A stretch of 13,621 nt of DNA from Gammaproteobacteria bacterium (GCA_006227085.1 SBFY01000147.1:1-13621); one strand, 5' to 3'. Counted from the first letter of the stretch, positions 1 to 7,549 are shown. Made by a program: numbers and translations. The notes: generated from the letters alone by a model not told the origin.

Positions 1-10
1 GGTTTGGGCG

Positions 11-1981
11 ATGCAATCAGTTTCCTCTCCAAATAAGTTGTTCCAGCGCTGCATGCTGCTGCTGGTAACAGCGGGGTGGCTCTTGTGTGGCCTGCCGGTG
101 CAGGCGCTGGAGTCACTGCCTGAAGGGGCTCGCTCGCCAGGGCAAAAAACCATTTTGCTGGATGCCATTGTCTCACCCAGCATCGAGGCTGGCGGTTTGC
201 TTGAAGTGCTGGTCGATGAGGATGGCCGCAAGACACTGGATTCGGTGTTGTCGCCAGAATCGGCTGAAGACTGGCATCCAGGCCCCGGTTTCCTTCGCAG
301 TTATGGATACAGCGCTTCTGCGTATTGGTTCCGTGTTCGCTTGAAAAACGCTGAAACCCGACCCATTAGCTGGCTGTTTGAGATTGCCCAGCCGGAATTG
401 CTGGAGCTGGATTTTTACATCCTCAACCAAGGCAATGTGGTGGGTATGTGGGAGACGGGTATCCGTTATCCTTTCGCGCGGCGTCCTTTCCCTCATCGCA
501 ATTTTGTGTTCCCGTTATTCATGCAATCCGGCCAGACGCTGGATGTCGTGTTCCGCGTCAAAACCGATGGCCCCATGTTGTTGCCTATTAATATCCATGA
601 GCAAGGTGCATTTGCCGAAAAAGAGCAATTCAACCTGATGCTGGTCGGCCTGCTACTGGGCAGTTTGCTGATCCTGACCCTGTATCACGGTTATATGTAC
701 CTGTCTGCCGGTACTTTCCGTCACTTGATCCTGGGTGTGTATATCGCCAGCTTGCTGATGTTTGTGGTGAGTGTGAAAGGGGTGGGTTACCAGTTCCTCT
801 GGCCTGAAAGCCCGGCTTTTGAACAACAAGCGATCAAGTTGTTCGCATGGCTGGCGATCATTTGGGGGGTTTCCTATTTGCTGGAGTTCCTCGAGATTCG
901 CAGGAAATACCCGCGCCTGATCTGGTTGGTATCCACGTTCCTGCTGGTATTCAGCCTGATGTATATCGGCAGTATGTTCTTCTACGTACCACGACTGGAT
1001 ACGCCTCTACGCGTGTTCCATATCGTGGTGTTCATTATTTATCTTGGTATGGCCGCGAGATTGTGGTGGCGGGGGACCTTGGCAGAACGCTATCTCGGTC
1101 TGTCCCTGTTTGCCATGTTCTCAGCCGGTTTGGTTTACCTGGTGTACATCATGGGTTTTGTGGATCACAGCCAGTTGGCAGTCAGTGCGCTGGACTATGG
1201 TTTGGCTTTGGGGGCGGGTTTCCTCACGCTCTCATTGGCGGAGCAAATCCGGCAGGAACGCATCCACCAGGAAATGGCTTTCCATCGCATGTTGTCACAG
1301 GAAAGTGAATTGCGTGCTATCCGCGAAGATGCGCTCTATAAACAGGAGCAGGAAAACGTACGCTTGAAATCACAGGTGCGCAGCCGTGATGCCGAGCTTT
1401 CCATGGTGATGGAACACTTGCGGGAAAGCCATGACCGCCTGGATAGCCTCGGTGGCATGGATGGCCTGACAGGATTATTCAATACCCGGCGTTTTCGTGA
1501 ATTGCTCAAGTCCGACTGTGAAGGATTAGCCAAGCACCATAAGGTGGCTTCGCTGCTCCTGATCGACATTGATGATTTCCGCAGGCTGAACGAACAACAT
1601 GGCCATGTCATGGGCGATGAAGTCTTGAGAACGATTTCTTTTTTCATGCGGTCCGTAGCGACACGCCAGCATGATGTGTTGTCGCGCTTTGGTGGTGAAG
1701 AGATGGCTATTTTCTTGCCCGAAACCGATCGCGAAGGCGCCATGGTGGTGGCTGAACGCCTGCGCCGCATGGTCTCTGATCATGCCTGGCCGGTAGGGAA
1801 AGACAATGAACCCTTGTCAGCGACGGTCAGTGTTGGCGTCTCCAGCTTGTTGCCGGAAGATGAGCATGCTCCTGAGATGCTGTTGAACCAGGCCAAATTG
1901 GCGCTCAAGCGTGCGAAAGGCCAGGGCAAGGACCAGGTAGTCCTGTTTGAATTTAGCCGCGCAAACCCGGAAGGAAGCTGA
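11..1981 (+). CDS. Membrane-bound diguanylate cyclase (7TMR-DISM sensor + GGDEF)
   Basis: Predicted to make cyclic di-GMP from two GTP at the inner membrane in response to a periplasmic signal. Residues 1-33 look like a signal peptide or anchor. About 50-200 resemble the 7TMR-DISM type 2 periplasmic domain, with aromatic-rich segments such as the AYWFRVRL stretch near 104-111. About 207-410 hold seven hydrophobic helices, and about 410-480 is a charged coiled-coil linker. A GGDEF domain follows at 480-645: DGLTGLFNTRRF start, metal-binding D519 in LLLIDIDDF, an inhibitory I-site RQHD (552-555), and active-site loop GGEEM (561-565) instead of GGEEF. The final Met is unusual, but the catalytic G-G-E-E is intact, so activity is likely. 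The 656-aa length fits a complete protein. The start is only 10 bases from the window edge, so an upstream promoter or alternative start cannot be judged. Its 3' end overlaps the convergent methyltransferase gene by 29 bp. Confidence 0.9.
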   Translation: MQSVSSPNKLFQRCMLLLVTAGWLLCGLPVQALESLPEGARSPGQKTILLDAIVSPSIEAGGLLEVLVDEDGRKTLDSVLSPESAEDWHPGPGFLRSYGYSASAYWFRVRLKNAETRPISWLFEIAQPELLELDFYILNQGNVVGMWETGIRYPFARRPFPHRNFVFPLFMQSGQTLDVVFRVKTDGPMLLPINIHEQGAFAEKEQFNLMLVGLLLGSLLILTLYHGYMYLSAGTFRHLILGVYIASLLMFVVSVKGVGYQFLWPESPAFEQQAIKLFAWLAIIWGVSYLLEFLEIRRKYPRLIWLVSTFLLVFSLMYIGSMFFYVPRLDTPLRVFHIVVFIIYLGMAARLWWRGTLAERYLGLSLFAMFSAGLVYLVYIMGFVDHSQLAVSALDYGLALGAGFLTLSLAEQIRQERIHQEMAFHRMLSQESELRAIREDALYKQEQENVRLKSQVRSRDAELSMVMEHLRESHDRLDSLGGMDGLTGLFNTRRFRELLKSDCEGLAKHHKVASLLLIDIDDFRRLNEQHGHVMGDEVLRTISFFMRSVATRQHDVLSRFGGEEMAIFLPETDREGAMVVAERLRRMVSDHAWPVGKDNEPLSATVSVGVSSLLPEDEHAPEMLLNQAKLALKRAKGQGKDQVVLFEFSRANPEGS

Positions 1982-2699
1982 GGATCGCTGCCGTGGCAGC
2001 AACGTTGAGTGATTCAGCTTTGCCGCTCATGGGGATAGCGAGACCGCCATGCGCGAGTGCCTCGATATCCGCTGATACCCCATCCGTCTCATTGCCGAGT
2101 ACCAGGATGCACCGTTCCGGGATATGGAAATCGAATACGCTCGTGTTGGCGTCAGCACGCAGCGTATAAATAAGGAAACCGGCATCACGCAGGTCTGGCA
2201 AGCAATCCATCAGTGTCTTGCAATGGTAGATATGGCCGCGCAAGGCGGTGCCGGCACTGGCCTTGATGGCCAATGCATTCAGGTCGCTACAGCCTTTTTT
2301 AGGCAATATCACGCCGTCGACATGACCGGCCACCGCAGAGCGGATAATCATGCCAAGGTTTTGTGGGTTGTGTATCCGGTCCAGTGCCAGTAAGCGGCAG
2401 CGCCCTTGGGTATGGATCAAGCTGTCGGCTGGCCGATAGCCGGGAGCCATGATGTCCAGCGCAACCCCTTGGTCTTGCTTGCCGTTACGTGAAATCCGGG
2501 ACAACACTTGCGGACTGTGGGTTTGCGTTTCAATGCCGCGTTGGTCAGCGAGTGACTGGATCGTTTCAAGCACTTCAGCAGGACGATTGCGTTCCGACAG
2601 GTGCAGTCGCCATGGCGTGATCGCACTATCCTGCAAGGCTTCGAGCACAGGATTCCTGCCATAGATGGTGATCAGGTTAGTCGGTATTTTCTCGGGCAT
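1953..2699 (-). CDS. TrmH/SpoU-family 23S rRNA 2'-O-methyltransferase (RlmB-like)
   Basis: SPOUT-class methyltransferase predicted to transfer methyl from S-adenosylmethionine to a ribose 2'-OH, most likely of 23S rRNA. From the chosen ATG the protein has 248 aa, the usual RlmB length. An N-terminal substrate-binding domain begins ITIYGRNPVLEAL (10-22). The SpoU motifs follow: motif 1 NPQNLGMIIRSA (111-122, with N114 and R120), motif 2 LVLGNETDGVS (199-209), and motif 3 IPMSGKAESLNVAAT (222-236), which together form the trefoil knot. The reading frame is open to 2789, but I prefer ATG 2699 because the family starts near the IYGRNPVLEAL block. That start overlaps the upstream araC-type gene by 23 bp, which suggests translational coupling. 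No strong Shine-Dalgarno is visible. The exact target (G2251 or another ribose) cannot be read from sequence. Confidence 0.88.
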   Translation of the reverse strand: MPEKIPTNLITIYGRNPVLEALQDSAITPWRLHLSERNRPAEVLETIQSLADQRGIETQTHSPQVLSRISRNGKQDQGVALDIMAPGYRPADSLIHTQGRCRLLALDRIHNPQNLGMIIRSAVAGHVDGVILPKKGCSDLNALAIKASAGTALRGHIYHCKTLMDCLPDLRDAGFLIYTLRADANTSVFDFHIPERCILVLGNETDGVSADIEALAHGGLAIPMSGKAESLNVAATAAILSFLPGLRG

Positions 2700-3753
2700 T
2701 GTCGGTTTTCTGCAGGTTATGTTTGCGGTATTCGCCTGGTGATCTACCTGTCCAGCGACGGAATGAGCGATAGAAAGCGCTACTTTCACGGAAACCCATC
2801 AAGGTTGCAATGGCATCGATGGAGAGATCGGCATTGTCCAGGTAATGCAGTGCCGTTTCGCGTAGCACTTCGTCTTTCAGGGCCCGGAAAGAGGTGCCTT
2901 GCGATGCCAGCTTGCGATGGATGGTGCGTGGCGTCATTCCCAGCTGCTCGGCAATGATGCCGAGATTGGCATCCGGGTGTCCCATGTTGCGGATCAGCTG
3001 GCTGCGAATGGCTTGCACCAGGTTCTTTCGCTGTGAAGGGGTGTAGGGCTGGATCAGCGGGTAGGGCGCTGACCGCAGGAAATCCTTCAGGGTTTCTTCA
3101 TTTTGCGCGACCGGGAAATCCAGCGCTTCACGCCCGATTTCAAAGCCGTTGCATTCGGCCCCGAACACGATTTCCTCATCGAAGATGAGTGGATAGCGTT
3201 CGTGTTTCCCGGCCGGTGCATGCGCAAGATGAATGGCTTGTACCGGCAAACTGTTATCCACCAGCCAGCGATAAAAGTTCAGCATCATGTAAATCATGCT
3301 GGCATCCGCGCTGGGGTGGGTCGTGGCTTTTGCGGTTGGGTAGCCGAGTGCAATCACGACCGTTTCGCTACTGCGACCGCGCAGGCGCACGGGCCTGGCG
3401 GGCTGGTCTTCCCGGAAGGATTGGCAGAAATGGAAGAATTCAGCAGCACGATGGATGGCTTCACCGAGAGTTTTGCAGTGAATGATGAACAGGCACATCA
3501 TGCGGAAACTGCCCGGAGGCATTTTCTGCTTCAGGTTGATGCCAAAGGATTCATCCTGCAGCAAGTCGATGACATAACGATACAGGCGGCTGTAGGCAAG
3601 TGTGCTGATGTCGGCGGGTTCGCCAACCAACAGGCTGGCCGGCAGCTCGCAATGTCGCAGGGCGTCTTCAGGTGAGTGGCCGCTTTCGCGGACGACACGC
3701 AGCAAGGCCTGCGCCGTGCGCGAGGCAATCCGTGACGATGCAGCCGTGTTCAT
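2677..3753 (-). CDS. AraC-family transcriptional regulator (arabinose_bd-type N-domain)
   Basis: A 358-aa DNA-binding regulator. The N-terminal two thirds (about 20-215) resemble the arabinose-binding-like domain found in OruR-type AraC regulators. The C-terminal 100 residues carry two helix-turn-helix units: LGIIAEQLGMTPRTIHRKLASQ (about 264-285), and SIDAIATLMGFRESSAFYRSF (311-331) followed by the family signature RRWTGRSPGEYR (332-343). The start ATG overlaps the stop of the upstream thioesterase gene in an ATGA (3750-3753), so it is very likely translated by coupling. The position inside the thioesterase operon suggests it controls this operon or a related fatty-acid or aromatic-acid pathway, but the ligand is unknown. 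It is unusual for an rRNA methyltransferase to be the next gene of the same operon. Confidence 0.9.
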   Translation of the reverse strand: MNTAASSRIASRTAQALLRVVRESGHSPEDALRHCELPASLLVGEPADISTLAYSRLYRYVIDLLQDESFGINLKQKMPPGSFRMMCLFIIHCKTLGEAIHRAAEFFHFCQSFREDQPARPVRLRGRSSETVVIALGYPTAKATTHPSADASMIYMMLNFYRWLVDNSLPVQAIHLAHAPAGKHERYPLIFDEEIVFGAECNGFEIGREALDFPVAQNEETLKDFLRSAPYPLIQPYTPSQRKNLVQAIRSQLIRNMGHPDANLGIIAEQLGMTPRTIHRKLASQGTSFRALKDEVLRETALHYLDNADLSIDAIATLMGFRESSAFYRSFRRWTGRSPGEYRKHNLQKTDNARENTD

Positions 3754-4226
3754 TCCTGCACGGGTTCACTCAACAGGAAATGGGTGCGTGCGGTGGCTAC
3801 CGGTTCTTGCTTGGTGGTTTGCCAGGCGTGCACGGAAACATTGACGATTTTCCGGCCTTGCCGGACGATACTGCATTCAGCAAATGTCGGCTTGCTTAAC
3901 GCAGCACGCAAGTAATCAATCGAAAAATCGACAACCTTGGGAAAGCCGGGGCCTTCCAACTGGGTCAGGCAGTGCACCAGTGCAGCGGTTTCCATGAAGC
4001 CGCCAATCACGCCACCATGCACGGCTGGCAGGCTGGGGTTGCCCTGGATGTGCTTGCCATACGGCATTTCATATAACCATGTTTCGCCGAAACAATGGGC
4101 CTGCATGCCAATGAAACGCGCATAAGGGATGTTCTTGACCAGGGTTTCCGCATTGCCGGATTGGCGCGCCTTGGCGATGGCCGCTTGCAGGGTTTGCATG
4201 TCCTGGCTGCTCATGTCATGGCTCAT
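3750..4226 (-). CDS. PaaI-like hotdog-fold thioesterase (second of pair)
   Basis: A 158-aa hotdog-fold protein predicted to hydrolyse an acyl-CoA thioester in the cytoplasm. The core motif is AVHGGVIGGFMETA (68-81): HGG at 70-72 on the central helix, followed by E79 at the usual acidic catalytic position. The strand KVVDFSIDYLRAA (97-109) is the family's second signature. The frame is open to 4289, but I chose ATG 4226 because it forms an ATGA overlap with the stop of the upstream thioesterase (4223-4226) and gives a normal length. Its sequence is clearly diverged from the neighbouring thioesterase, so this is either an old tandem duplication or a hetero-oligomeric pair. Substrate unknown. 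Confidence 0.88.
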   Translation of the reverse strand: MSHDMSSQDMQTLQAAIAKARQSGNAETLVKNIPYARFIGMQAHCFGETWLYEMPYGKHIQGNPSLPAVHGGVIGGFMETAALVHCLTQLEGPGFPKVVDFSIDYLRAALSKPTFAECSIVRQGRKIVNVSVHAWQTTKQEPVATARTHFLLSEPVQE

Positions 4227-4675
4227 CGGGTTTCCACTCCTGGCCGGCGAATAACATGCGGCTCGAGTCGCATGAACGTGGCGACGCAATGGGCGACTGG
4301 TTTGTCGCGTGATTCCTGCCAGGCAATGCCACGGGCAAAGATGACATTGCCGGTAATCCGGTAGACCTCCGCTTCGCCGATGATGGCTTCACCCGGTACC
4401 GCGGCGCGCATGTAATCGATGCGCAAATCGAGTGTCGGGCAGACGCTGGGCACGTCGAGCGCCAGCGGTGCGGCAAAACCGCAGGCCGTATCCAGCAGGG
4501 TGGTCAGGGCGCCGCCGTGAATCACCCCGGTCAAGGGGTTGCCGACCAGGGCGGGGTTATAAGGCAATCGCAGGGTGAGGTGACCCTTGTCGGCAGAAAC
4601 CAGTTCCAGCCCGATCTCCTGGCAATGCAACACGGCTTTGAGCATGCCGCTGACTTTTTGTTCGTAGGTATTCAT
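4223..4675 (-). CDS. PaaI-like hotdog-fold thioesterase (first of pair)
   Basis: A 150-aa hotdog-fold acyl-CoA thioesterase, first gene of the four-gene minus-strand operon. The diagnostic block is GVIHGGALTTLLDTACGFAA (50-69), with HGG at 53-55 and D62 as the likely catalytic acid. CPTLDLRIDYMRAAVPGE (79-96) is the characteristic second strand. The frame stays open to 4783, but ATG 4675 has a good Shine-Dalgarno on the minus strand (GAGAGGTG, 2-9 bases upstream) and matches family length. The extra upstream residues would extend into the divergent SGNH gene. Substrate is not predictable; candidates are medium-chain or aromatic acyl-CoAs. Confidence 0.88.
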   Translation of the reverse strand: MNTYEQKVSGMLKAVLHCQEIGLELVSADKGHLTLRLPYNPALVGNPLTGVIHGGALTTLLDTACGFAAPLALDVPSVCPTLDLRIDYMRAAVPGEAIIGEAEVYRITGNVIFARGIAWQESRDKPVAHCVATFMRLEPHVIRRPGVETR

Positions 4676-4765
4676 GTCACCTCTCGTGTAGGATGCCAAT
4701 GTACCATTTTCGGCTATTGCCGGCTTTATGGCCATGATGGGCTTGCGGTTTTTCGGGGGTGTCAG

Positions 4766-5767
4766 GTGAAGCGTTGCTTGCAAGCTAGTGTATTGATTTT
4801 GATGTCATTTTTATTAATGGCGCTTGGGGGGGAGTTCGTTGTCCGGTGTATGCAATTGGCTGGATGGATGGAGCCGGTTGCTGCAAGGTCCTTGTCACGT
4901 AACCAGACTCCCAACCGCCACCTGAATGCCCGTATGAAGCGCAGTGAGGATCCGGTGCTGTTTGTGGAGTTTGATCGCGAGGATCCGAATATCAATAGCC
5001 AGGGTTTTAGGGGAGAAGAGCTACGGGAGAGTAAATCCCCCGATGTATTCCGGATTGCTGTGTTGGGCGACTCGGTGGCATACGGCTACAGCGTTGCCTT
5101 GGAAAATACCTTCCCTGCGCGACTGGGTGCGTTGCTGGCCTCTCACAGGCCCGTTGAAATCATGAATTTTGCTATCAGCGGACAAGGTACACCAGCACAG
5201 GCCCGATTACTGGAAACGGTGGTGTGGAAATACCAGCCCGACCTGGTTGTGTTGGCGTATGTACTGAACGATCCGATTCCCTCTGAATTCATGGTCCAGA
5301 ACGTGGGGGCGGCCATGCGGGCAACGGCACGACTGGATAAGCTTGGAAAGAATAGCCAATTTCTCGCTTGGGCCTATTTGCAGTGGATCAAGGCAACAGG
5401 CGCATTGCTGGGTGGTGTTGACCGTTACAAGGCATTCTACGAGCAAGACAAATACTGGCAGCCAGTGGTCAACTCAGTGCAAGCCATGAAGCGTTCCGCA
5501 GATGATCATGGCGTGCCCTTGGTTGCGGTCATCTTTCCCTTGCTCAGGGATTATGAGTCTTATCCGCTCGGCTATGCACATGAGCAGGCTGGAAAATTGT
5601 TCCAGCAAACCGGTATACCGTATCTTGATTTGCTGCCAGCCTATCGTCCGTTTGGGCATCGTTATTTCATGCTCACTGACGAGGATGATACTCATCCCAA
5701 TGATGAGGGGCACCGTATCGCAGCTGAGGCGATGGTTTCCTTTATGGAGCCTTTCCTGGGCGAGTGA
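4766..5767 (+). CDS. Membrane-anchored SGNH/GDSL-family hydrolase
   Basis: A 333-aa protein from the proposed GTG start. Residues 5-22 (LQASVLILMSFLLMALGG) form a membrane anchor or uncleaved signal, so the catalytic domain should lie in the periplasm. SGNH blocks are all visible: block I IAVLGDSVAYGYS with Ser103, block II NFAISGQG with Gly139, block III VVLAYVLNDP with Asn168, and block V DDTHPNDEGH with Asp307 and His310. NSQGFRGEE (77-85) is a segment often seen upstream of the domain in periplasmic SGNH proteins. The longer frame to 4517 lies antisense over the thioesterase gene, so I reject it. The GTG is preceded by GGGGGTG (4755-4761) and begins exactly at the membrane segment. Likely an esterase or O-acylhydrolase; substrate unknown. 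Confidence 0.82.
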   Translation: MKRCLQASVLILMSFLLMALGGEFVVRCMQLAGWMEPVAARSLSRNQTPNRHLNARMKRSEDPVLFVEFDREDPNINSQGFRGEELRESKSPDVFRIAVLGDSVAYGYSVALENTFPARLGALLASHRPVEIMNFAISGQGTPAQARLLETVVWKYQPDLVVLAYVLNDPIPSEFMVQNVGAAMRATARLDKLGKNSQFLAWAYLQWIKATGALLGGVDRYKAFYEQDKYWQPVVNSVQAMKRSADDHGVPLVAVIFPLLRDYESYPLGYAHEQAGKLFQQTGIPYLDLLPAYRPFGHRYFMLTDEDDTHPNDEGHRIAAEAMVSFMEPFLGE

Positions 5768-5772
5768 GCCCA

Positions 5773-5789
5773 TGCACAGCCGAGGTGCG
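5773..5789 (+). promoter_or_regulatory. Candidate NtrC binding site 1 (amt promoter)
   Basis: TGCACAGCCGAGGTGCG has GCAC and GTGC half sites at exactly the spacing of the NtrC consensus (TGCACC-N5-GGTGCA type). It is centred about 120 bp upstream of the start predicted from the sigma-54 motif, a usual enhancer distance. Binding is inferred, not shown. Confidence 0.6.
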
Positions 5790-5806
5790 TACGTCGGCAT
5801 ACTTAT

Positions 5807-5823
5807 TGCATGAATTTGGTGCG
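5807..5823 (+). promoter_or_regulatory. Candidate NtrC binding site 2 (amt promoter)
   Basis: TGCATGAATTTGGTGCG matches the NtrC dyad with one strong half (GGTGC) and one degenerate half (TGCA). Its centre lies 34 bp (about three helical turns) from site 1, so two dimers would sit on the same DNA face, as expected for cooperative enhancer binding. It is about 87 bp upstream of the predicted transcription start. Confidence 0.6.
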
Positions 5824-5855
5824 ATATGTGGGAAGTCTCCTTGCAGGGGATTATT

Positions 5856-5874
5856 TTGCACTATAAAAGTGCAA
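5856..5874 (+). promoter_or_regulatory. Candidate NtrC binding site 3 / perfect dyad near the amt promoter
   Basis: TTGCACT-ATAAA-AGTGCAA is a perfect 7-bp inverted repeat with a 5-base spacer and contains GCAC-N7-GTGC, the NtrC half sites at consensus spacing. It ends 1 bp before the candidate -24 element, so it is too close to be a normal enhancer. It may be an accessory or governor site, or the operator of another regulator. Confidence 0.55.
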
Positions 5875-5875
5875 T

Positions 5876-5891
5876 TGGGTTTTTTATCGCA
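5876..5891 (+). promoter_or_regulatory. Candidate sigma-54 promoter of the ammonium transporter gene
   Basis: TGGGTTTTTTATCGCA has the essential GG (-24) and GC (-12) dinucleotides exactly 10 bases apart, as in TGGCAC-N5-TTGCA, although the flanking bases are poor. It predicts a start near 5902, just before the strong ribosome site AAGGGGGG and ATG 5918. A second candidate with a perfect TTGCA (-12) lies at 5830-5845 (GGGAAGTCTCCTTGCA). Which is used cannot be decided from sequence. Confidence 0.5.
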
Positions 5892-5917
5892 CCATTTAAG
5901 TTCAATAAGGGGGGTGT

Positions 5918-7234
5918 ATGTCTTCGATCAGGAAATTCATTGTGTGCGGCTCAATGCTGCCATTACTGCTGGCGTTGCCTGTACCGGTGCTGGCTGATGA
6001 GGGTGGACTGGATGCCGCCAACACGGCATGGATCCTCACTTCGACAGCCCTTGTGCTGTTCATGACCTTGCCGGGCCTGGCCCTGTTCTATGGTGGCCTG
6101 GTGCGTTCCAAGAACGTGCTGACCGTGCTGATGCAGTGTTTCGCCATCGCCGGCGCGGCTTCCTTATTATGGTTCCTGCTGGGCTATGGACTGGCCTTCG
6201 GCGATGGCGGCTCAGCCAATGCCATCATCGGCAGTGGCAAATGGTTGCTGTCCGGTATTGGCAAAGAGGCCATGAGTGGCAGTATTCCTGAAACCGTGTT
6301 CCTGATGTTCCAGATGACCTTTGCCATCATCACGCCCGCATTGATCATTGGTGGTTTTGCCGAGCGCACCCGTTTCTCGGCCGTGATGCTGTTTTCGGCG
6401 TTGTGGTTGCTGGTGGTGTATGCCCCGGTCTGTCATTGGGTGTGGGGTGGTGGCTGGCTCTTCGATATGGGTTTGCTGGATTTTGCCGGTGGCACTGTGG
6501 TGCATATCACGGCCGGTGTGGCGGCGCTGGTGGCTGCCATGGTGATTGGTAACCGCAAGGGTTTTGGCACCACCGCGATGCCACCACACAACATGACCAT
6601 GACGATGATGGGTGCGGGCATGCTGTGGGTGGGCTGGTTCGGCTTCAACGCAGGTAGTGCACTGGCCGCTAACGGTGATGCCGGTATGGCCTTGCTGGTG
6701 ACGCACTTGTCCGCGTCTGCGGGTGCGATTACCTGGTTGACCATTGAATGGATCCGCTATGGCAAACCCAGCGTGCTGGGTGCCGTCACCGGCATGGTGG
6801 CAGGCCTGGGTACGATCACCCCGGCTTCCGGTTTTGTTGGTCCGGGCGGTGCGGTTGTGATTGGCACATTGGCCGGTTTTATCTGTTTCTTTGCAACCCT
6901 GACCTTGAAGCAGAAACTCAAGATCGACGATTCACTGGATGTTTTCCCGGTGCACGGCGTGGGTGGCATTCTTGGCACCTTCCTGGCAGGTGTCTTTGCC
7001 AGTGATGCCTTGGGCGTATTCAGTGGCCATGGCTACAACGAAGGCATGACGATGGCCTCACAGGTGAAGGTGCAGGTGATCGGCATCGTGGCGACCTTTG
7101 CCTATACCGCGGTCGTGACCTGGGTGTTGCTGAAACTCACTGATCTGCTGATCGGCCTGCGTGTGACGGCGGAACAGGAAACCGAAGGGCTGGATATCGT
7201 GCTGCACAATGAGAGTGGCTATGACATTCGCTGA
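5918..7234 (+). CDS. amtB: Ammonium transporter (Amt/AmtB family)
   Basis: A trimeric inner-membrane channel that takes up ammonium for assimilation. The 438-aa protein has a cleavable signal peptide (cleavage probably after A26, in PVLA-DEGG), as in AmtB. About eleven hydrophobic helices follow. Family motifs include NTAWILTSTALVLFMTLPGL (35-54) and FYGGLVRSKN (57-66). The pore twin histidines are H196 (GGTVVHITAG) and H346 (DVFPVHGVGG). The cytoplasmic tail ends EGLDIVLHNESGYDIR, the part that binds the PII protein GlnK. Start: strong AAGGGGGG ribosome site just upstream of ATG 5918. Many bacteria have glnK directly upstream of amtB; here the upstream gene is an unrelated hydrolase, so glnK must be elsewhere. 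Upstream NtrC-like dyads and a sigma-54 motif suggest induction in nitrogen limitation. A strong terminator follows. Confidence 0.97.
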   Translation: MSSIRKFIVCGSMLPLLLALPVPVLADEGGLDAANTAWILTSTALVLFMTLPGLALFYGGLVRSKNVLTVLMQCFAIAGAASLLWFLLGYGLAFGDGGSANAIIGSGKWLLSGIGKEAMSGSIPETVFLMFQMTFAIITPALIIGGFAERTRFSAVMLFSALWLLVVYAPVCHWVWGGGWLFDMGLLDFAGGTVVHITAGVAALVAAMVIGNRKGFGTTAMPPHNMTMTMMGAGMLWVGWFGFNAGSALAANGDAGMALLVTHLSASAGAITWLTIEWIRYGKPSVLGAVTGMVAGLGTITPASGFVGPGGAVVIGTLAGFICFFATLTLKQKLKIDDSLDVFPVHGVGGILGTFLAGVFASDALGVFSGHGYNEGMTMASQVKVQVIGIVATFAYTAVVTWVLLKLTDLLIGLRVTAEQETEGLDIVLHNESGYDIR

Positions 7235-7283
7235 AGGCTTTGGTATTCGCTAATCTGTTTTGATGGTGGATATTTGCTAGCAT

Positions 7284-7312
7284 GCCCGGGTCATCCGACC
7301 CGGGCTTTTTTT
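7284..7312 (+). terminator. Rho-independent terminator after the ammonium transporter gene
   Basis: Perfect 9-bp stem GCCCGGGTC / GACCCGGGC with loop ATCC, followed by seven T (7306-7312). It lies 50 bases after the amt stop and should end the amt transcript. The T-tract touches the ATG (7313) of the next gene. Confidence 0.92.
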
Positions 7313-7549
7313 ATGCAGTGGATTCTTTACGGTACCCTGGGCTGTCATCTCTGCGAGGACGCCAAGGCATTACTGGATGCGAGCCCGATAGCCGGGCAAT
7401 TCAGGGAAGAGGATATCGCGCTGGATGATGCGTTGATGGAGCGTTATGGCATCCGCATCCCGGTGCTGCGATGTGTGGCCAGCGATGAAGAGCTGGGTTG
7501 GCCGTTTGATGCAGCGGGCCTGGCAGCCTTTATCCGGGGACAGTCATAA
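7313..7549 (+). CDS. Glutaredoxin-like small thiol protein
   Basis: A 78-aa thioredoxin-fold protein. The first strand and active site, WILYGTLGCHLCEDAKALL, give a CxxC pair C11-H-L-C14 followed by helix 1. RIPVLRC (near 48-54) supplies the cis-proline loop typical of the fold. It resembles the glutaredoxin-family (DUF836-like) proteins, which are probable thiol-disulfide oxidoreductases without a defined substrate. The frame extends to a TTG at 7274, but the added residues would be translated from the terminator hairpin and are not part of the fold, so I prefer ATG 7313. That ATG follows the terminator T-tract directly and has no Shine-Dalgarno, which makes its expression puzzling. Confidence 0.8.
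   Translation: MQWILYGTLGCHLCEDAKALLDASPIAGQFREEDIALDDALMERYGIRIPVLRCVASDEELGWPFDAAGLAAFIRGQS

Noticed and set aside
3103..3675. 190-aa plus-strand ORF over the AraC-type gene
   Set aside because: Antisense to a protein with clear double HTH; no ribosome site or motif.
4517..4765. N-terminal extension of the SGNH hydrolase
   Set aside because: It is antisense over the thioesterase gene, and the membrane anchor plus ribosome site define a GTG start at 4766.
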